Program-made: the position numbers and the translations under genes
Shown: positions 25,039 to 32,586 of the stretch, piece by piece
Position numbering within the stretch: the stretch's first letter is position 1
How the letters are laid out: every line of letters begins with the position of its first letter
Notes under the pieces: generated by a model
The model's input: the letters and a program-made list of their open reading frames with translations, nothing else
Databases searched by the model: none
Told to the model about the DNA's origin: nothing
Assembly: GCA_002372235.1 (NCBI GenBank)
Contig: DFJI01000001.1
Span: 17,680-71,531 of the forward strand
Direction of reading: 5' to 3'
Length of the DNA stretch: 53,852 nt
From: Prevotella sp. UBA3675
Lineage (GTDB): Bacteria > Bacteroidota > Bacteroidia > Bacteroidales > Bacteroidaceae

Positions 25039-25116
25039 TGCTTACTACCGCACGGTCTCTTGGCAGCAGCCAAGAGACCGTGTGCTTACTGCCGAAAGCC
25101 CTTTCGCCAGTAAGCA
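25039..25116. repeat. Twin REP-like hairpins next to a REP-associated transposase
   Basis: Hairpin 1 is a perfect 14-bp stem with a 4-base loop (CACGGTCTCTTGGC, 25051-25082). Hairpin 2 is a 16-bp stem with a 2-base loop (25083-25098 with 25101-25116, one mismatch). A 12-mer TGCTTACTRCCG occurs before hairpin 1 (25039-25050), at the 5' side of hairpin 2 (25083-25094) and inverted at its 3' side (25105-25116). Hairpin 1 may also act as terminator for the HU-like gene, although no T-run follows. Confidence 0.72.
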
Positions 25117-25539
25117 AACACCTGCATCCATCGCAGATAGCCCCACGAACCACCACGCATTCCCCCCTCATCCACCATCAATCCCCCCGTGATTTAGCCC
25201 CCCTCCCGTTGCGAAAACGCCTAAAACGCACCCCAGCCCTCCCGTTTCGGATACAATCCTCAAAAAGGAACGCGTCCTTACCCCCGTCTCGGATGCAATC
25301 CTCAAAAAGGAACGCGCCCTTACCCCCGTCTCGGAAGCAATCCTCAAAAAAGAACACGCCCCCATCACTTTTTCCCCACCATCGCCATCGTTTTTCCAAA
25401 ATAATAGCTACCTTTGCAACCACAACCCCCAATCATTCACAACCCTCAAACATCCACAAACCCCAATCATTCACCAATCTCAAACAGCGGCACCGTCCTT
25501 TAACGGCAAATTCCATTTGCTGCATCCCCCTTCACCACC
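25117..25539. other. Pyrimidine-rich non-coding stretch before the transposase gene, with direct repeats
   Basis: This C-rich region has no convincing ORF. It holds a 42-bp tandem repeat (separate entry), a possible -7 box TACCTTTG at 25409-25416, and a ~34-bp direct repeat in the transposase leader (CCCCAATCATTCAC at ~25427 and ~25461). The minus-strand frames that stay open across the 42-bp repeats are a consequence of the repeat length being a multiple of three. Confidence 0.6.
25241..25366. repeat. 42-bp tandem repeat, three copies plus a decayed one
   Basis: Copies are anchored by CGGATRCAATCCTCAAAAAG at 25248, 25290 and 25332, giving a period of exactly 42. A degenerate copy precedes them at ~25205. 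Confidence 0.85.
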
Positions 25540-26565
25540 ATGCCCACCTCCCCCTCTTCTCTCCCCATTGAGCGCGCCACCTGGCTTCAGCCAGGCACCT
25601 GGCGCAAGCCGTGCATCGTTCATGTGACGATGGTGGCCAATGGCCGCCAGCCACTGTTTGGGCAGCTCTCCCACAACGGCACAGAGGCGATAGTGGAAAA
25701 GACCCCTATCGGGTGGGCGCTCATCGACCAGGAGAAGAAAATGCTTGAGCTCTGCCCAGAGGTGAAGATCCTGGCAGACAAGGTGATGCCCGACCATCAC
25801 CACATAGTGCTCTACGTACAGCGCACCATGCCCCGCAGCATCAAGGAGGTGCTGCGTGGCTACATGCAGGGCTGCAAGGCAGAGGCTCGCAAGCTCGGAG
25901 TGACGGCCAACATCTACGACGGCCCACCCTTCTACCGCGTGCTGACCCACAAGGGACAGCTCCACGCCATGATTGAATATGTGAAAGCCAATGCCTACCG
26001 TGCCTGGCAGCGCAGACAGAACCCGGACCTCTTTCGCATACACCGCCAGACAGCTGTCTGCGGCCTGCTGTTCACCTCAATGGGCAACCACTTCCTGCTA
26101 AACTGGCCCGACCGCCAACTGGTAGAGATGTCCCGAAGGGCAACCGAAACACAGATCATGGAGCGGATGGAAGCCGTCCTGGCCTCGGCCCACAACGGAG
26201 CCGTGACCTACACGGCAGCCATCAGCGCAGGTGAACGGACGATAGCCAGAAAGGTGCGCGAGCAAGGCTTTCCCTTGGTAGTACTGCTCAACGACGGCTT
26301 CCCCGCAGCCGGTTCCCCTCGCGAGCGTTTCTTCAAGCCGGGCGGTGTCTATTTCGATGCCTGCTCAAGCGGCCAGCTACTATTATTAGAGCCCGATGCC
26401 AGCGCTTTCATCCACCCTTCGGTGAAAGCAGCGACAGAAGCCACCTTACGGGCGAAGGCAGAAGCGAAGCATTTCACCTACGCCCCAGTCCCTACCGATT
26501 CGCAGCGCTACCGCTTCGTGGCCCTGAACGAGATGGGCGGCATGATGGTGACATACGGAGAATGA
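25540..26565 (+). CDS. REP-associated (IS200-like Y1) transposase with a DprA/SMF-like C-terminal domain
   Basis: The protein has 341 residues. Residues ~20-165 form a Y1 transposase domain: CIVHVTMVANGRQPLFG, the HUH motif in MPDHHHIVLYV (His86-88), and the helix EYVKANAYRAW carrying the likely catalytic Tyr147. This matches the single-domain REP-associated transposase (RAYT) group rather than IS605-type with TnpB. Residues ~195-335 add a Rossmann-like region (YTAAISAGERTIARKVREQ, then PLVVLLNDGFP, FFKPGGVYFDAC and GQLLLLEP), which follows the strand-loop pattern of the DprA/SMF single-strand DNA-binding fold. REP-like hairpins lie 420 bp upstream. A role in moving or maintaining REPs is inferred. 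Confidence 0.82.
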   Translation: MPTSPSSLPIERATWLQPGTWRKPCIVHVTMVANGRQPLFGQLSHNGTEAIVEKTPIGWALIDQEKKMLELCPEVKILADKVMPDHHHIVLYVQRTMPRSIKEVLRGYMQGCKAEARKLGVTANIYDGPPFYRVLTHKGQLHAMIEYVKANAYRAWQRRQNPDLFRIHRQTAVCGLLFTSMGNHFLLNWPDRQLVEMSRRATETQIMERMEAVLASAHNGAVTYTAAISAGERTIARKVREQGFPLVVLLNDGFPAAGSPRERFFKPGGVYFDACSSGQLLLLEPDASAFIHPSVKAATEATLRAKAEAKHFTYAPVPTDSQRYRFVALNEMGGMMVTYGE

Positions 26566-26616
26566 TACGCTTTTCGTTATAAGATACAGGTTAACAATTA
26601 CGAAAAGCATTGTTTT

Positions 26617-26639
26617 CCTAAATTCCGCAGGAATTTAGG
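26617..26639. terminator. Stem-loop after the transposase gene
   Basis: A perfect 10-bp stem CCTAAATTCC / GGAATTTAGG with a 3-base loop; the downstream run TATATAAAA is not a T-tract, so termination is uncertain. A second 9-bp pair (GCTTTTCGT / ACGAAAAGC, ~26569-26608) lies just upstream. Confidence 0.5.
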
Positions 26640-26659
26640 TATATAAAAGGTGGGGAGGT

Positions 26660-26694
26660 TTTGTGCAATTTCTCATTATTTTGTTGTACCTTTG
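26660..26694 (+). promoter_or_regulatory. Promoter of the structured RNA/leader
   Basis: TTTTG ending at 26663 is followed after 23 bases by TACCTTTG (26687-26694). The predicted start (~26700) coincides with the 5' end of the first hairpin. Confidence 0.6.
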
Positions 26695-26698
26695 CAGA

Positions 26699-26975
26699 CG
26701 GATTTCGCACTTGTGCGGTTTCCGATAAGACATTGCGGGTTAAGAAATGGCGTTCGCTATTTATTCGGCATTCGAGAATGTAGGAGTTTGAGAATGAACT
26801 GTTAGTAATGAATAGATAATGAATGCCCGCGCAATAGGCGTGGGCGGAATTATCTTTACTACAGGGCATCTCCTACAGCCTTCGGATGAGATAAAGAAGT
26901 TCACGCTTCTTTCATGCCCGATTGTTTAAGAACATTTAACGCCCGACGGTGCAGGATTTCGCTCACTCTGCCGTT
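26699..26975 (+). ncRNA. Unrecognised structured RNA or long structured 5' leader
   Basis: About 280 bases without an ORF fold into consecutive well-paired hairpins. First: 26699-26724 (CGGA / TCCG around CGCA / TGCG, loop CTTG). Second: 26814-26855 (AGATAAT / ATTATCT around GCCCGCGC / GCGTGGGC). Third: a branched domain closed by GGGCAT 26864 / ATGCCC 26914, holding CATC / GATG and AAAGAAG / CTTCTTT arms. Last: 26945-26973 (ACGG..CAG / CTGCCGT). No rho-independent terminator separates it from the ORF at 27018, so a long leader is as likely as a free RNA. It does not match tmRNA, RNase P or 6S signatures that I can check by eye. Confidence 0.5.
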
Positions 26976-27017
26976 TAATAAGACAGAAAGTACAAACATT
27001 ATTATAACAAATAAGAT

Positions 27018-27353
27018 ATGATAGTATCAGAAAAACTTATTGGACTAATCGTTCTGTTGTTTATACCTTGTTTCGCTGTTGGCCAAAACAGCGTGGACAG
27101 TACAACGGTCAAGCAAGACAGCATAATCATTAGAACAGACTCTTTATGCCAGTGGAATGCTATGTGCAATTATGATACCGTTAGAAAAGATAGTTGCCAA
27201 CAGCAGCATAGACTATCTTTTGTCCTCAAAGGGAAAAGGTCAACATGGAGTATTAGTCCTAATGCTGTAAAAATGCAGAAGTTCGATCCATACAGAAAGA
27301 AATTTACCGATATGCGGATAATAGAAACTATAGGCTCGCACATAAGCAGATAA
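27018..27353 (+). CDS. Small secreted protein of unknown function
   Basis: A 111-residue protein with a signal peptide (LIGLIVLLFIPCFAVGQ, residues ~6-22) and a polar Ser/Thr/Asp-rich mature part containing three cysteines. No domain is recognised. It is much more AT-rich than the flanking fructan genes and sits between the structured RNA candidate and the CPBP gene, 37 bases before the latter, so the three may form one transcription unit. Secretion is the only property I can support. Confidence 0.5.
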   Translation: MIVSEKLIGLIVLLFIPCFAVGQNSVDSTTVKQDSIIIRTDSLCQWNAMCNYDTVRKDSCQQQHRLSFVLKGKRSTWSISPNAVKMQKFDPYRKKFTDMRIIETIGSHISR

Positions 27354-27390
27354 GATACAACCTAATTTTGTCTCACTTTAAACTATTTTT

Positions 27391-28053
27391 ATGACGTATT
27401 CTAAAAAAGAATGTATTTTCAAGATGACAAGAGTCTTTCTTGCTTCCTTCATCTTGATGTGTGTTTTCCTGTTGCCCTACTTCGCCTATATTTTCTCACG
27501 GGATATTCCTTTCAGTCGTACAACATTAGATATAGGAAACCTTCTGTGGCCTTTAGCAATTTTTGCCGTCTTACTTTACGAAGACAAGAAAGAGAAGTTG
27601 GGAATATGGTGTAATCCGAGCCTTGGAGTGAACCTTAAAACGGTTGTTCTGTCCCTGGCATTGGGAGGCCTCTGGCAGCTCATTATACTTCTGCTGACCT
27701 CCTTGTTTGACGCGCCTAACACAGACCCTCGGGAGGCCTATACGTTGGCGACCCTTATCCTGCATATATTCTCCTTTTCCATCATCGGCCCCATTGCAGA
27801 GGAACTGTTTTTACGGAAATGGTACATATCCATGATGGAAAGAGCCTCTTTCGGCAAGATAGCGATTGTCGTTTCCAATGCGCTCATCTTTTACGCGGCG
27901 CATATAGGTACAGGCGTTTGGAGATTAGACACACTGATGATGGCGGTCGTTCTTTGCCTGATGTATATGAGAACCAGAGACGTTCGCTATTGTGTGATTA
28001 CGCATGTCACATGTAATCTCATGGGAATCATCTCAGCTTATTATTTCGTATAA
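27391..28053 (+). CDS. CPBP-family intramembrane metalloprotease (CAAX/Abi type)
   Basis: This 220-residue polytopic membrane protein shows the three CPBP motifs: EELFLRKW (EExxxR) at ~137-144, FYAAHIG (FxxxH) at ~171-177, and the HVTCN motif near the C-terminus. Family members include CAAX prenyl proteases and bacteriocin-immunity or leader-processing enzymes; no bacteriocin gene is recognised here, although the small secreted ORF just upstream is a possible partner. AT-rich composition differs from the neighbourhood. An alternative start is ATG 27424. A truncated relative follows directly. Confidence 0.82.
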   Translation: MTYSKKECIFKMTRVFLASFILMCVFLLPYFAYIFSRDIPFSRTTLDIGNLLWPLAIFAVLLYEDKKEKLGIWCNPSLGVNLKTVVLSLALGGLWQLIILLLTSLFDAPNTDPREAYTLATLILHIFSFSIIGPIAEELFLRKWYISMMERASFGKIAIVVSNALIFYAAHIGTGVWRLDTLMMAVVLCLMYMRTRDVRYCVITHVTCNLMGIISAYYFV

Positions 28054-28063
28054 AAATTGGTTC

Positions 28064-28417
28064 ATGAGAGATTTTATCGACATCAAAAGATTATTTAGCA
28101 CATATGACAAGTGTAATCACTCAAATTTATATATTGTAATTAAAACCGTTTTTCTGTTTATAATCCTTTCTGCATGTGCCCGTTTTCTTATGGGCATATG
28201 CTATTCGTTATTGCCGTCTGAAATGACAAACATTGTCGCCACCAAAGCAGAAGCATTAACGATAAAAGAAATTAAATCCTTTTCCTTACATGCTTGGATT
28301 TCAGTAATAGTTATAGGGCCATTTATGGAGGAAGTAGCATTTAGACTATGGCTTTCTATGAAAAAAACACATGTAACCATAGGGTTGGCATTCTTCTTAT
28401 ACTATATCCAAGGATGA
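28064..28417 (+). pseudogene. Truncated CPBP-family protease gene
   Basis: The start is ATG 28064 (MRDFIDIKRLFSTYDKC), 117 residues. It has two or three membrane segments and the first CPBP motif (GPFMEEVAFRLWLSM, EExxxR), then stops at TGA 28415 before the histidine motifs. Downstream DNA does not code the missing part in any frame, so this is a 3' deletion rather than a point mutation. The start lies 10 bases after the intact CPBP gene, giving a tandem pair of which the second should be inactive. Confidence 0.68.
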
Positions 28418-28613
28418 TGGCTCTTTCCCTATTGCTACCGACAAGCAAGACAGGCTACTGAAAGTGGCGAGCATAGGATATACAAAAAGGTTCAATGCTA
28501 CCCACTCTAGGTTCAAGGGAACAGGTGCTGGAAATGCAGGAAAAAGGGCTCAGCTAAGAGGTGTTATCGACAAGAAATTCTTCATCTTCAGACTGATCAA
28601 GATTTTCGGTTAA
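28383..28613 (+). pseudogene. 3' remnant of an unidentified gene fused behind the truncated CPBP gene
   Basis: A frame open from 28383 to TAA 28611-28613 translates into a protein-like sequence (SFPIATDKQDRLLKVASIGY, then RFNATHSRFKGTG, ending FRLIKIFG) with no start codon of its own. It looks like the end of a coding region joined to the CPBP fragment by a deletion. I cannot identify the source family. The remaining ~160 bases to the next gene hold the second fructan operator and promoter. Confidence 0.35.
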
Positions 28614-28640
28614 TCCACGCGGTTATGCAGGTGACCCGGA

Positions 28641-28686
28641 AAAAATCGTTCATTGCAGGAAAAAGAGGTTGCAATGAACGATTTTT
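28641..28686 (+). promoter_or_regulatory. Operator of the GH32-permease-fructokinase promoter (inverted pair)
   Basis: AAAAATCGTTCATTGCA (28641-28657) and its exact inverse TGCAATGAACGATTTTT (28670-28686) form a 17-bp perfect inverted repeat. The half-site offset (TTCATTG 28649 to CAATGAA 28672) is 23 bp, the same as at susC. The shared inverted half-site plus T-tract GCAATGAACGATTTTT is nearly identical in both promoters. Confidence 0.75.
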
Positions 28687-28732
28687 CTCATACTTTGTAT
28701 CATTATTTATACAAACGTAGCGGTAAAATCGC

Positions 28733-28740
28733 TACTTTTG
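28733..28740 (+). promoter_or_regulatory. -7 box of the GH32-permease-fructokinase operon
   Basis: TACTTTTG lies 61 bp downstream of the inverted half-site start; at susC the distance is 40 bp, a difference of 21 bp or two helical turns. A small GTAGCG/CGCTAC palindrome overlaps the box. The start codon follows after 35 bases. Confidence 0.62.
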
Positions 28741-28775
28741 CACAAACATTGCAACTAAAAACCTAATTCAAGACA

Positions 28776-30446
28776 ATGAGAAAACTATTCGTATTGATGG
28801 TCACGATGATGACTTTCATTGGCACGAAAGCTCAGATGATTCTGAGCGACACGCACGCCATGCTCAGACTGGAGCAGGGCAAGAAGTACCTGCTGCTGCC
28901 GGTGCAGGAGAAAGAAGAGGTGGCTGCCATCGCCGTGGTGGATGCACGCAACGAGATGGTGATGCGACTGAACGTGAAACTGGCAGTCGATAAGGTGGAC
29001 TACTACGTGCCACTGGAACTGAAGAACGCTTGTCTGCTCGACATCTTCTTTCGTGGCGACCGCCGCACCACGGGTGCCATCAAGGACTTTGCTTGCTGGA
29101 AGGAGATGAAGTATAGCGACACGTTCGACAAGACGAATCGCGAGCACTTCCGCCCGGCCTATCACCATACGCCCGAGTATGGCTGGATGAACGACCCGAA
29201 CGGAATGTTCTATAAGGACGGTGTGTGGCACTTGTACTACCAGTGGAACCCCTACGGATCGCAGTGGGAGAACATGACATGGGGCCACTCCACCAGCCGC
29301 GACCTCATTCACTGGCAGGCTGAGCCTACGGCCATCGAGGCCGACTGGCTGGGCGCTATCTTCTCAGGCAGTGCCGTGGTAGATAAAGAGAATACGGCAG
29401 GATTTGGCAAGGGTGCCGTCATTGCCATGTACACCTCGGCTGGCACATCGCAGACGCAGAGCATCGCCTACTCTACCGACGGCGGTCGCACGTTTACAAA
29501 GTATGCTGGCAACCCCGTCATCACCTTCAATGCCCCCGACTTCCGCGACCCGAAGGTGTTCTGGCACGAGCAGACGAAGCGCTGGATGGTGGTGCTGGCT
29601 GCCGGACAGGAGGTGCAGTTCTATAGCTCAACCAACCTGAAGGATTGGAAATATGAGAGCTCGTTCGGTCGCGAATACGGTAATCACGACGGTGTGTGGG
29701 AATGCCCCGACATGCTCTGCTTCGGCGAGAAGTGGGTGCTGCTGCTCAACATCAACCCTGGCGGCCCGTTCGGAGGAAGTGCTACTCAGTATTTCGTGGG
29801 ACAGTTCGACGGTCACAAGTTCACCTGTGAGGATGAGCCTAAAGAGACGAAGTGGATGGACTACGGCAAGGACCACTATGCCACTGTCACCTTCCACAAC
29901 GCTCCCGAAGGCCGCATCGTGGCTCTGCCCTGGATGAGCAACTGGCAGTATGCCACCGTAGTACCCACCAAGCAGTTCCGTTCAGCCAACGGTCTGCCTC
30001 GCGATCTCGGTCTGGCAACCGCCAATGGCGAGACCATCCTGACGAGCACGCCCTCAAAGGAAGTGACAGCCCTGCGCGGACAGAAGGTGAAGACTCCCAC
30101 AGAGACCTGCGAGATTGTAGTGGATGTAAAGGGTACGATGGAACTGACGCTGAGCAATGCCAAGGGCGAGCAGGTGGTGATGAGCTACGATGCCAAGAAG
30201 CAGACGTTTGCCATGGACCGCACGAAGAGCGGCAACGTGAGCTTCAGCGAAGCCTTCCCCTGCACTACCGAGGCGCCCACCTACGGGCAGATGAAGAAGC
30301 TGCACATCTTCATTGACCGCAGCTCTGTCGAGGCATTCGACGGCGAGGGCCGCATGGCGATGACCAACATCGTGTTCCCCTCAGAGCCCTACAACACCCT
30401 CAAGGTGAAGGGCGGCAAGGCAACCGTTTACGAAATGAAATACTAA
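28776..30446 (+). CDS. Secreted GH32 exo-fructosidase (levanase/inulinase)
   Basis: The protein has 556 residues with a signal peptide (MRKLFVLMVTMMTFIGTKAQ) and no lipobox, so it is probably periplasmic. An N-terminal ~100-residue beta domain (DUF4980-like) precedes the GH32 beta-propeller. The full catalytic set is present: Asp140 in GWMNDPNG, Asp258 in DFRDPKVF and Glu309 in WECPDM. The C-terminal beta-sandwich ends with the classic FIDRSSVEAFDGEGRMAMT strand. It would release fructose from fructo-oligosaccharides imported by SusCD. It is the first gene of an operon with the permease (13 bases on) and fructokinase. Confidence 0.93.
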   Translation: MRKLFVLMVTMMTFIGTKAQMILSDTHAMLRLEQGKKYLLLPVQEKEEVAAIAVVDARNEMVMRLNVKLAVDKVDYYVPLELKNACLLDIFFRGDRRTTGAIKDFACWKEMKYSDTFDKTNREHFRPAYHHTPEYGWMNDPNGMFYKDGVWHLYYQWNPYGSQWENMTWGHSTSRDLIHWQAEPTAIEADWLGAIFSGSAVVDKENTAGFGKGAVIAMYTSAGTSQTQSIAYSTDGGRTFTKYAGNPVITFNAPDFRDPKVFWHEQTKRWMVVLAAGQEVQFYSSTNLKDWKYESSFGREYGNHDGVWECPDMLCFGEKWVLLLNINPGGPFGGSATQYFVGQFDGHKFTCEDEPKETKWMDYGKDHYATVTFHNAPEGRIVALPWMSNWQYATVVPTKQFRSANGLPRDLGLATANGETILTSTPSKEVTALRGQKVKTPTETCEIVVDVKGTMELTLSNAKGEQVVMSYDAKKQTFAMDRTKSGNVSFSEAFPCTTEAPTYGQMKKLHIFIDRSSVEAFDGEGRMAMTNIVFPSEPYNTLKVKGGKATVYEMKY

Positions 30447-30459
30447 AAAAACAACAACT

Positions 30460-31620
30460 ATGAGCCAAAACAAAAAACTCGCACTCGTCCCACTGATGCT
30501 CTGCTTCTTCTGCATGGGCTTTGTTGACCTGGTGGGCATTGCCTCAAACTATGTGAAAGAGGACCTGAATCTGTCTGACTCCGTGGCCAATGTGCTGCCC
30601 TCGCTGGTATTCTTCTGGTTTCTCATCTTCTCAGTGCCAACGGGCATGCTGATGAACATGATAGGCCGCAAGAAGACGGTGCTGCTGTCGCTCGTCGTCA
30701 CAGTGCTGTCGCTGCTGCTGCCGCTCTTCGCCAACAACTTCTACGTGATGCTGGTGGCCTTCTCGCTGCTCGGTATCGGCAACGCGCTGATGCAGACCTC
30801 ACTGAACCCGCTGGTGAGCGGCGTGATTGGCGGCGAGAACCTGGCCTCGACCCTCACCTTCGGCCAGTTCGTGAAGGCAATCGCCTCGTTCTCGGCTCCC
30901 TATCTGGCCATGTGGGGTGCCACGCAGGTCATTCCCTCGTTCGGACTCGACTGGCGCGTGCTGTTCGCCATCTTCTTCGTGGTGGGTACGCTCTCTACCC
31001 TCTGGCTGGCCGTAACGCCCATTGAGGAGCAGCCCATCGAGGGTAAGCCCTCAACCTTCGTGGAGTGCATCAAGCTCTTAGGCACGCCCGTCGTACTGCT
31101 GTCGTTCTTCGGCATCATGTGCCATGTGGGCATTGACGTAGGCACGAACACGACGGCTCCGAAGATTCTGATGGAGCGCTTGGGCATGACCCTCAACGAG
31201 GCCGCCTTTGCCACATCGCTCTACTTCATCTTCCGTACCATCGGCTGTCTGACAGGCTCGTTCTTCCTGCGTGTGATGAACAACCGCACGTTCTTCATCG
31301 CCTCTGTCACCATGATGGCACTCTCCATGCTGCTGCTCTTCATCGGCCACGATGCCTGGGAGCTCTATGTGGCCATCGCCCTCGTGGGCTACGGCAACTC
31401 GAACATCTTCTCAATCGTATTCGCACAGGCACTGACCGCCATGCCGCAGAAGCAGAACGAGGTGTCGGGGCTGATGATCATGGGCCTCTTCGGCGGCACC
31501 ATCTTCCCGCTCCTCATGGGCTTTGCCAGCGATGCCGCCGGACAGGCTGGTGCCGTAGTGGTGATGGCAGTGGGCGTGCTCTATCTGTTTACGTATATCA
31601 AACAACTAAAAACCGCATAA
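30460..31620 (+). CDS. MFS fructose permease (FHS-type)
   Basis: The protein has 386 residues with about 12 membrane segments. MFS features are MLMNMIGRKKTVLLS (loop 2-3 motif with GRKK) and SLLGIGNALMQTSLNPLVSG, the latter typical of the fucose/glucose/galactose:H+ symporter branch. It is shorter than FucP (~430). Between a GH32 and a fructokinase, the substrate is almost certainly fructose, carried across the inner membrane from the periplasm. The start MSQNKKLALVPLMLCFF follows GH32 by 13 bases. Confidence 0.88.
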   Translation: MSQNKKLALVPLMLCFFCMGFVDLVGIASNYVKEDLNLSDSVANVLPSLVFFWFLIFSVPTGMLMNMIGRKKTVLLSLVVTVLSLLLPLFANNFYVMLVAFSLLGIGNALMQTSLNPLVSGVIGGENLASTLTFGQFVKAIASFSAPYLAMWGATQVIPSFGLDWRVLFAIFFVVGTLSTLWLAVTPIEEQPIEGKPSTFVECIKLLGTPVVLLSFFGIMCHVGIDVGTNTTAPKILMERLGMTLNEAAFATSLYFIFRTIGCLTGSFFLRVMNNRTFFIASVTMMALSMLLLFIGHDAWELYVAIALVGYGNSNIFSIVFAQALTAMPQKQNEVSGLMIMGLFGGTIFPLLMGFASDAAGQAGAVVVMAVGVLYLFTYIKQLKTA

Positions 31621-31624
31621 GACA

Positions 31625-32509
31625 ATGGAACAGAAACGTTATGTAGTAGGACTCGGAGAAGTGCTGTGGGATGTGCTTCCCGAAGGAAAGAAACTGGGTG
31701 GCGCACCTGCCAACTTCGCTTATCATGCCGGACAATTCTTAGGCATGGACAACACGATTGCCGTGAGTGCGCTGGGTGAGGACAAACTGGCCGAAGAGAC
31801 GGTGACCGCGCTGCGCGAGCACAACCTGAACGACCTGCTGCCCCGCGTGCCCTACCCCACAGGAACGGTACAGGTGCAGCTCGACGAGCAGGGCATACCC
31901 ACATACGACATCAAGGAGAACGTGGCATGGGACAACATTCCCTTCGACGAGGACATTCAGCAGATTGCCCGCAACTGCCGCGCCGTATGCTTCGGCTCAC
32001 TGGCCCAGCGCAACGTGGTGAGCCGCGAGACCATTCACAAGTTCCTTGATGCCACGCCTGCCGACTGCGTGAAGATTTTCGACATCAACCTGCGCCAGCA
32101 GTTCTATACGAAGGAAGTGATCAAGGAGTCGCTGCAGCGCTGCAACATTCTGAAAATCAACGATGAAGAGTTGGTACTGATTGGCCGTATGTTCGGCTAT
32201 CCCGGTCTCGACATTGAGAACAAGTGCTGGCTCATTCTGGGTAAGTACAACCTCGACATGCTGGTGCTCACCTGCGGCACCAACGGCAGCTATGTTTTCA
32301 CGCCCGGACAGATGTCGTTCCAGGAGACACCCAAAGTGAAAGTCGCCGACACCGTAGGCGCAGGCGACTCGTTTACAGGTTCTTTCTGTGCAGCCATTCT
32401 CAACGGCAAGTCAGTGACCGAGGCTCACAAGCGCGCAGTAGAGGTGAGCGCCTATGTCTGCACGCAGAACGGTGCCATGCCCACACTGCCCGAACATCTG
32501 TTGAAGTAA
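31625..32509 (+). CDS. Fructokinase (PfkB family)
   Basis: The protein has 294 residues with both PfkB signatures: the N-terminal KKLGGAPANFAYHAGQFLG glycine-rich substrate lid region and the C-terminal DTVGAGDSFTGSFCAAIL, whose Asp is the catalytic base. It phosphorylates cytosolic fructose using ATP; the product is taken as fructose-6-phosphate by family, and the sugar by operon context. It starts 4 bases after the permease stop. It ends the fructan operon. Confidence 0.92.
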   Translation: MEQKRYVVGLGEVLWDVLPEGKKLGGAPANFAYHAGQFLGMDNTIAVSALGEDKLAEETVTALREHNLNDLLPRVPYPTGTVQVQLDEQGIPTYDIKENVAWDNIPFDEDIQQIARNCRAVCFGSLAQRNVVSRETIHKFLDATPADCVKIFDINLRQQFYTKEVIKESLQRCNILKINDEELVLIGRMFGYPGLDIENKCWLILGKYNLDMLVLTCGTNGSYVFTPGQMSFQETPKVKVADTVGAGDSFTGSFCAAILNGKSVTEAHKRAVEVSAYVCTQNGAMPTLPEHLLK

Positions 32510-32540
32510 CACAGAGAGGGCTCTGCCCTTTCCCATCAGG

Positions 32541-32580
32541 TCGCCGCGAAGCGGACTTCTCAAGTTCCGCATCGCGGCGA
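32541..32580. terminator. Hairpin after the fructokinase gene
   Basis: A long GC-rich stem (TCGCCGCG..GCGGA / TCCGC..CGCGGCGA) has small internal mismatches and no T-run. It lies between convergent fructokinase and gyrB and may terminate or insulate either transcript. Confidence 0.5.
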
Positions 32581-32586
32581 CTAACG

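Noticed and set aside
25168..25432. Minus-strand ORFs with 14-residue repeats (ETGVRARSFLRIAS type)
   Set aside because: They are produced by the 42-bp repeat having a length divisible by three; no signal or homologous protein is recognised.
26699..26975. tmRNA, RNase P RNA or 6S RNA
   Set aside because: No tRNA-like CCA end or tag frame, none of the conserved RNase P core segments, and not a single long imperfect hairpin as in 6S.
26699..28613. IscB/TnpB-type guide RNA (HEARO/omega RNA) locus
   Set aside because: No HNH- or RuvC-type ORF lies downstream; the following genes are a small secreted protein and CPBP proteases.
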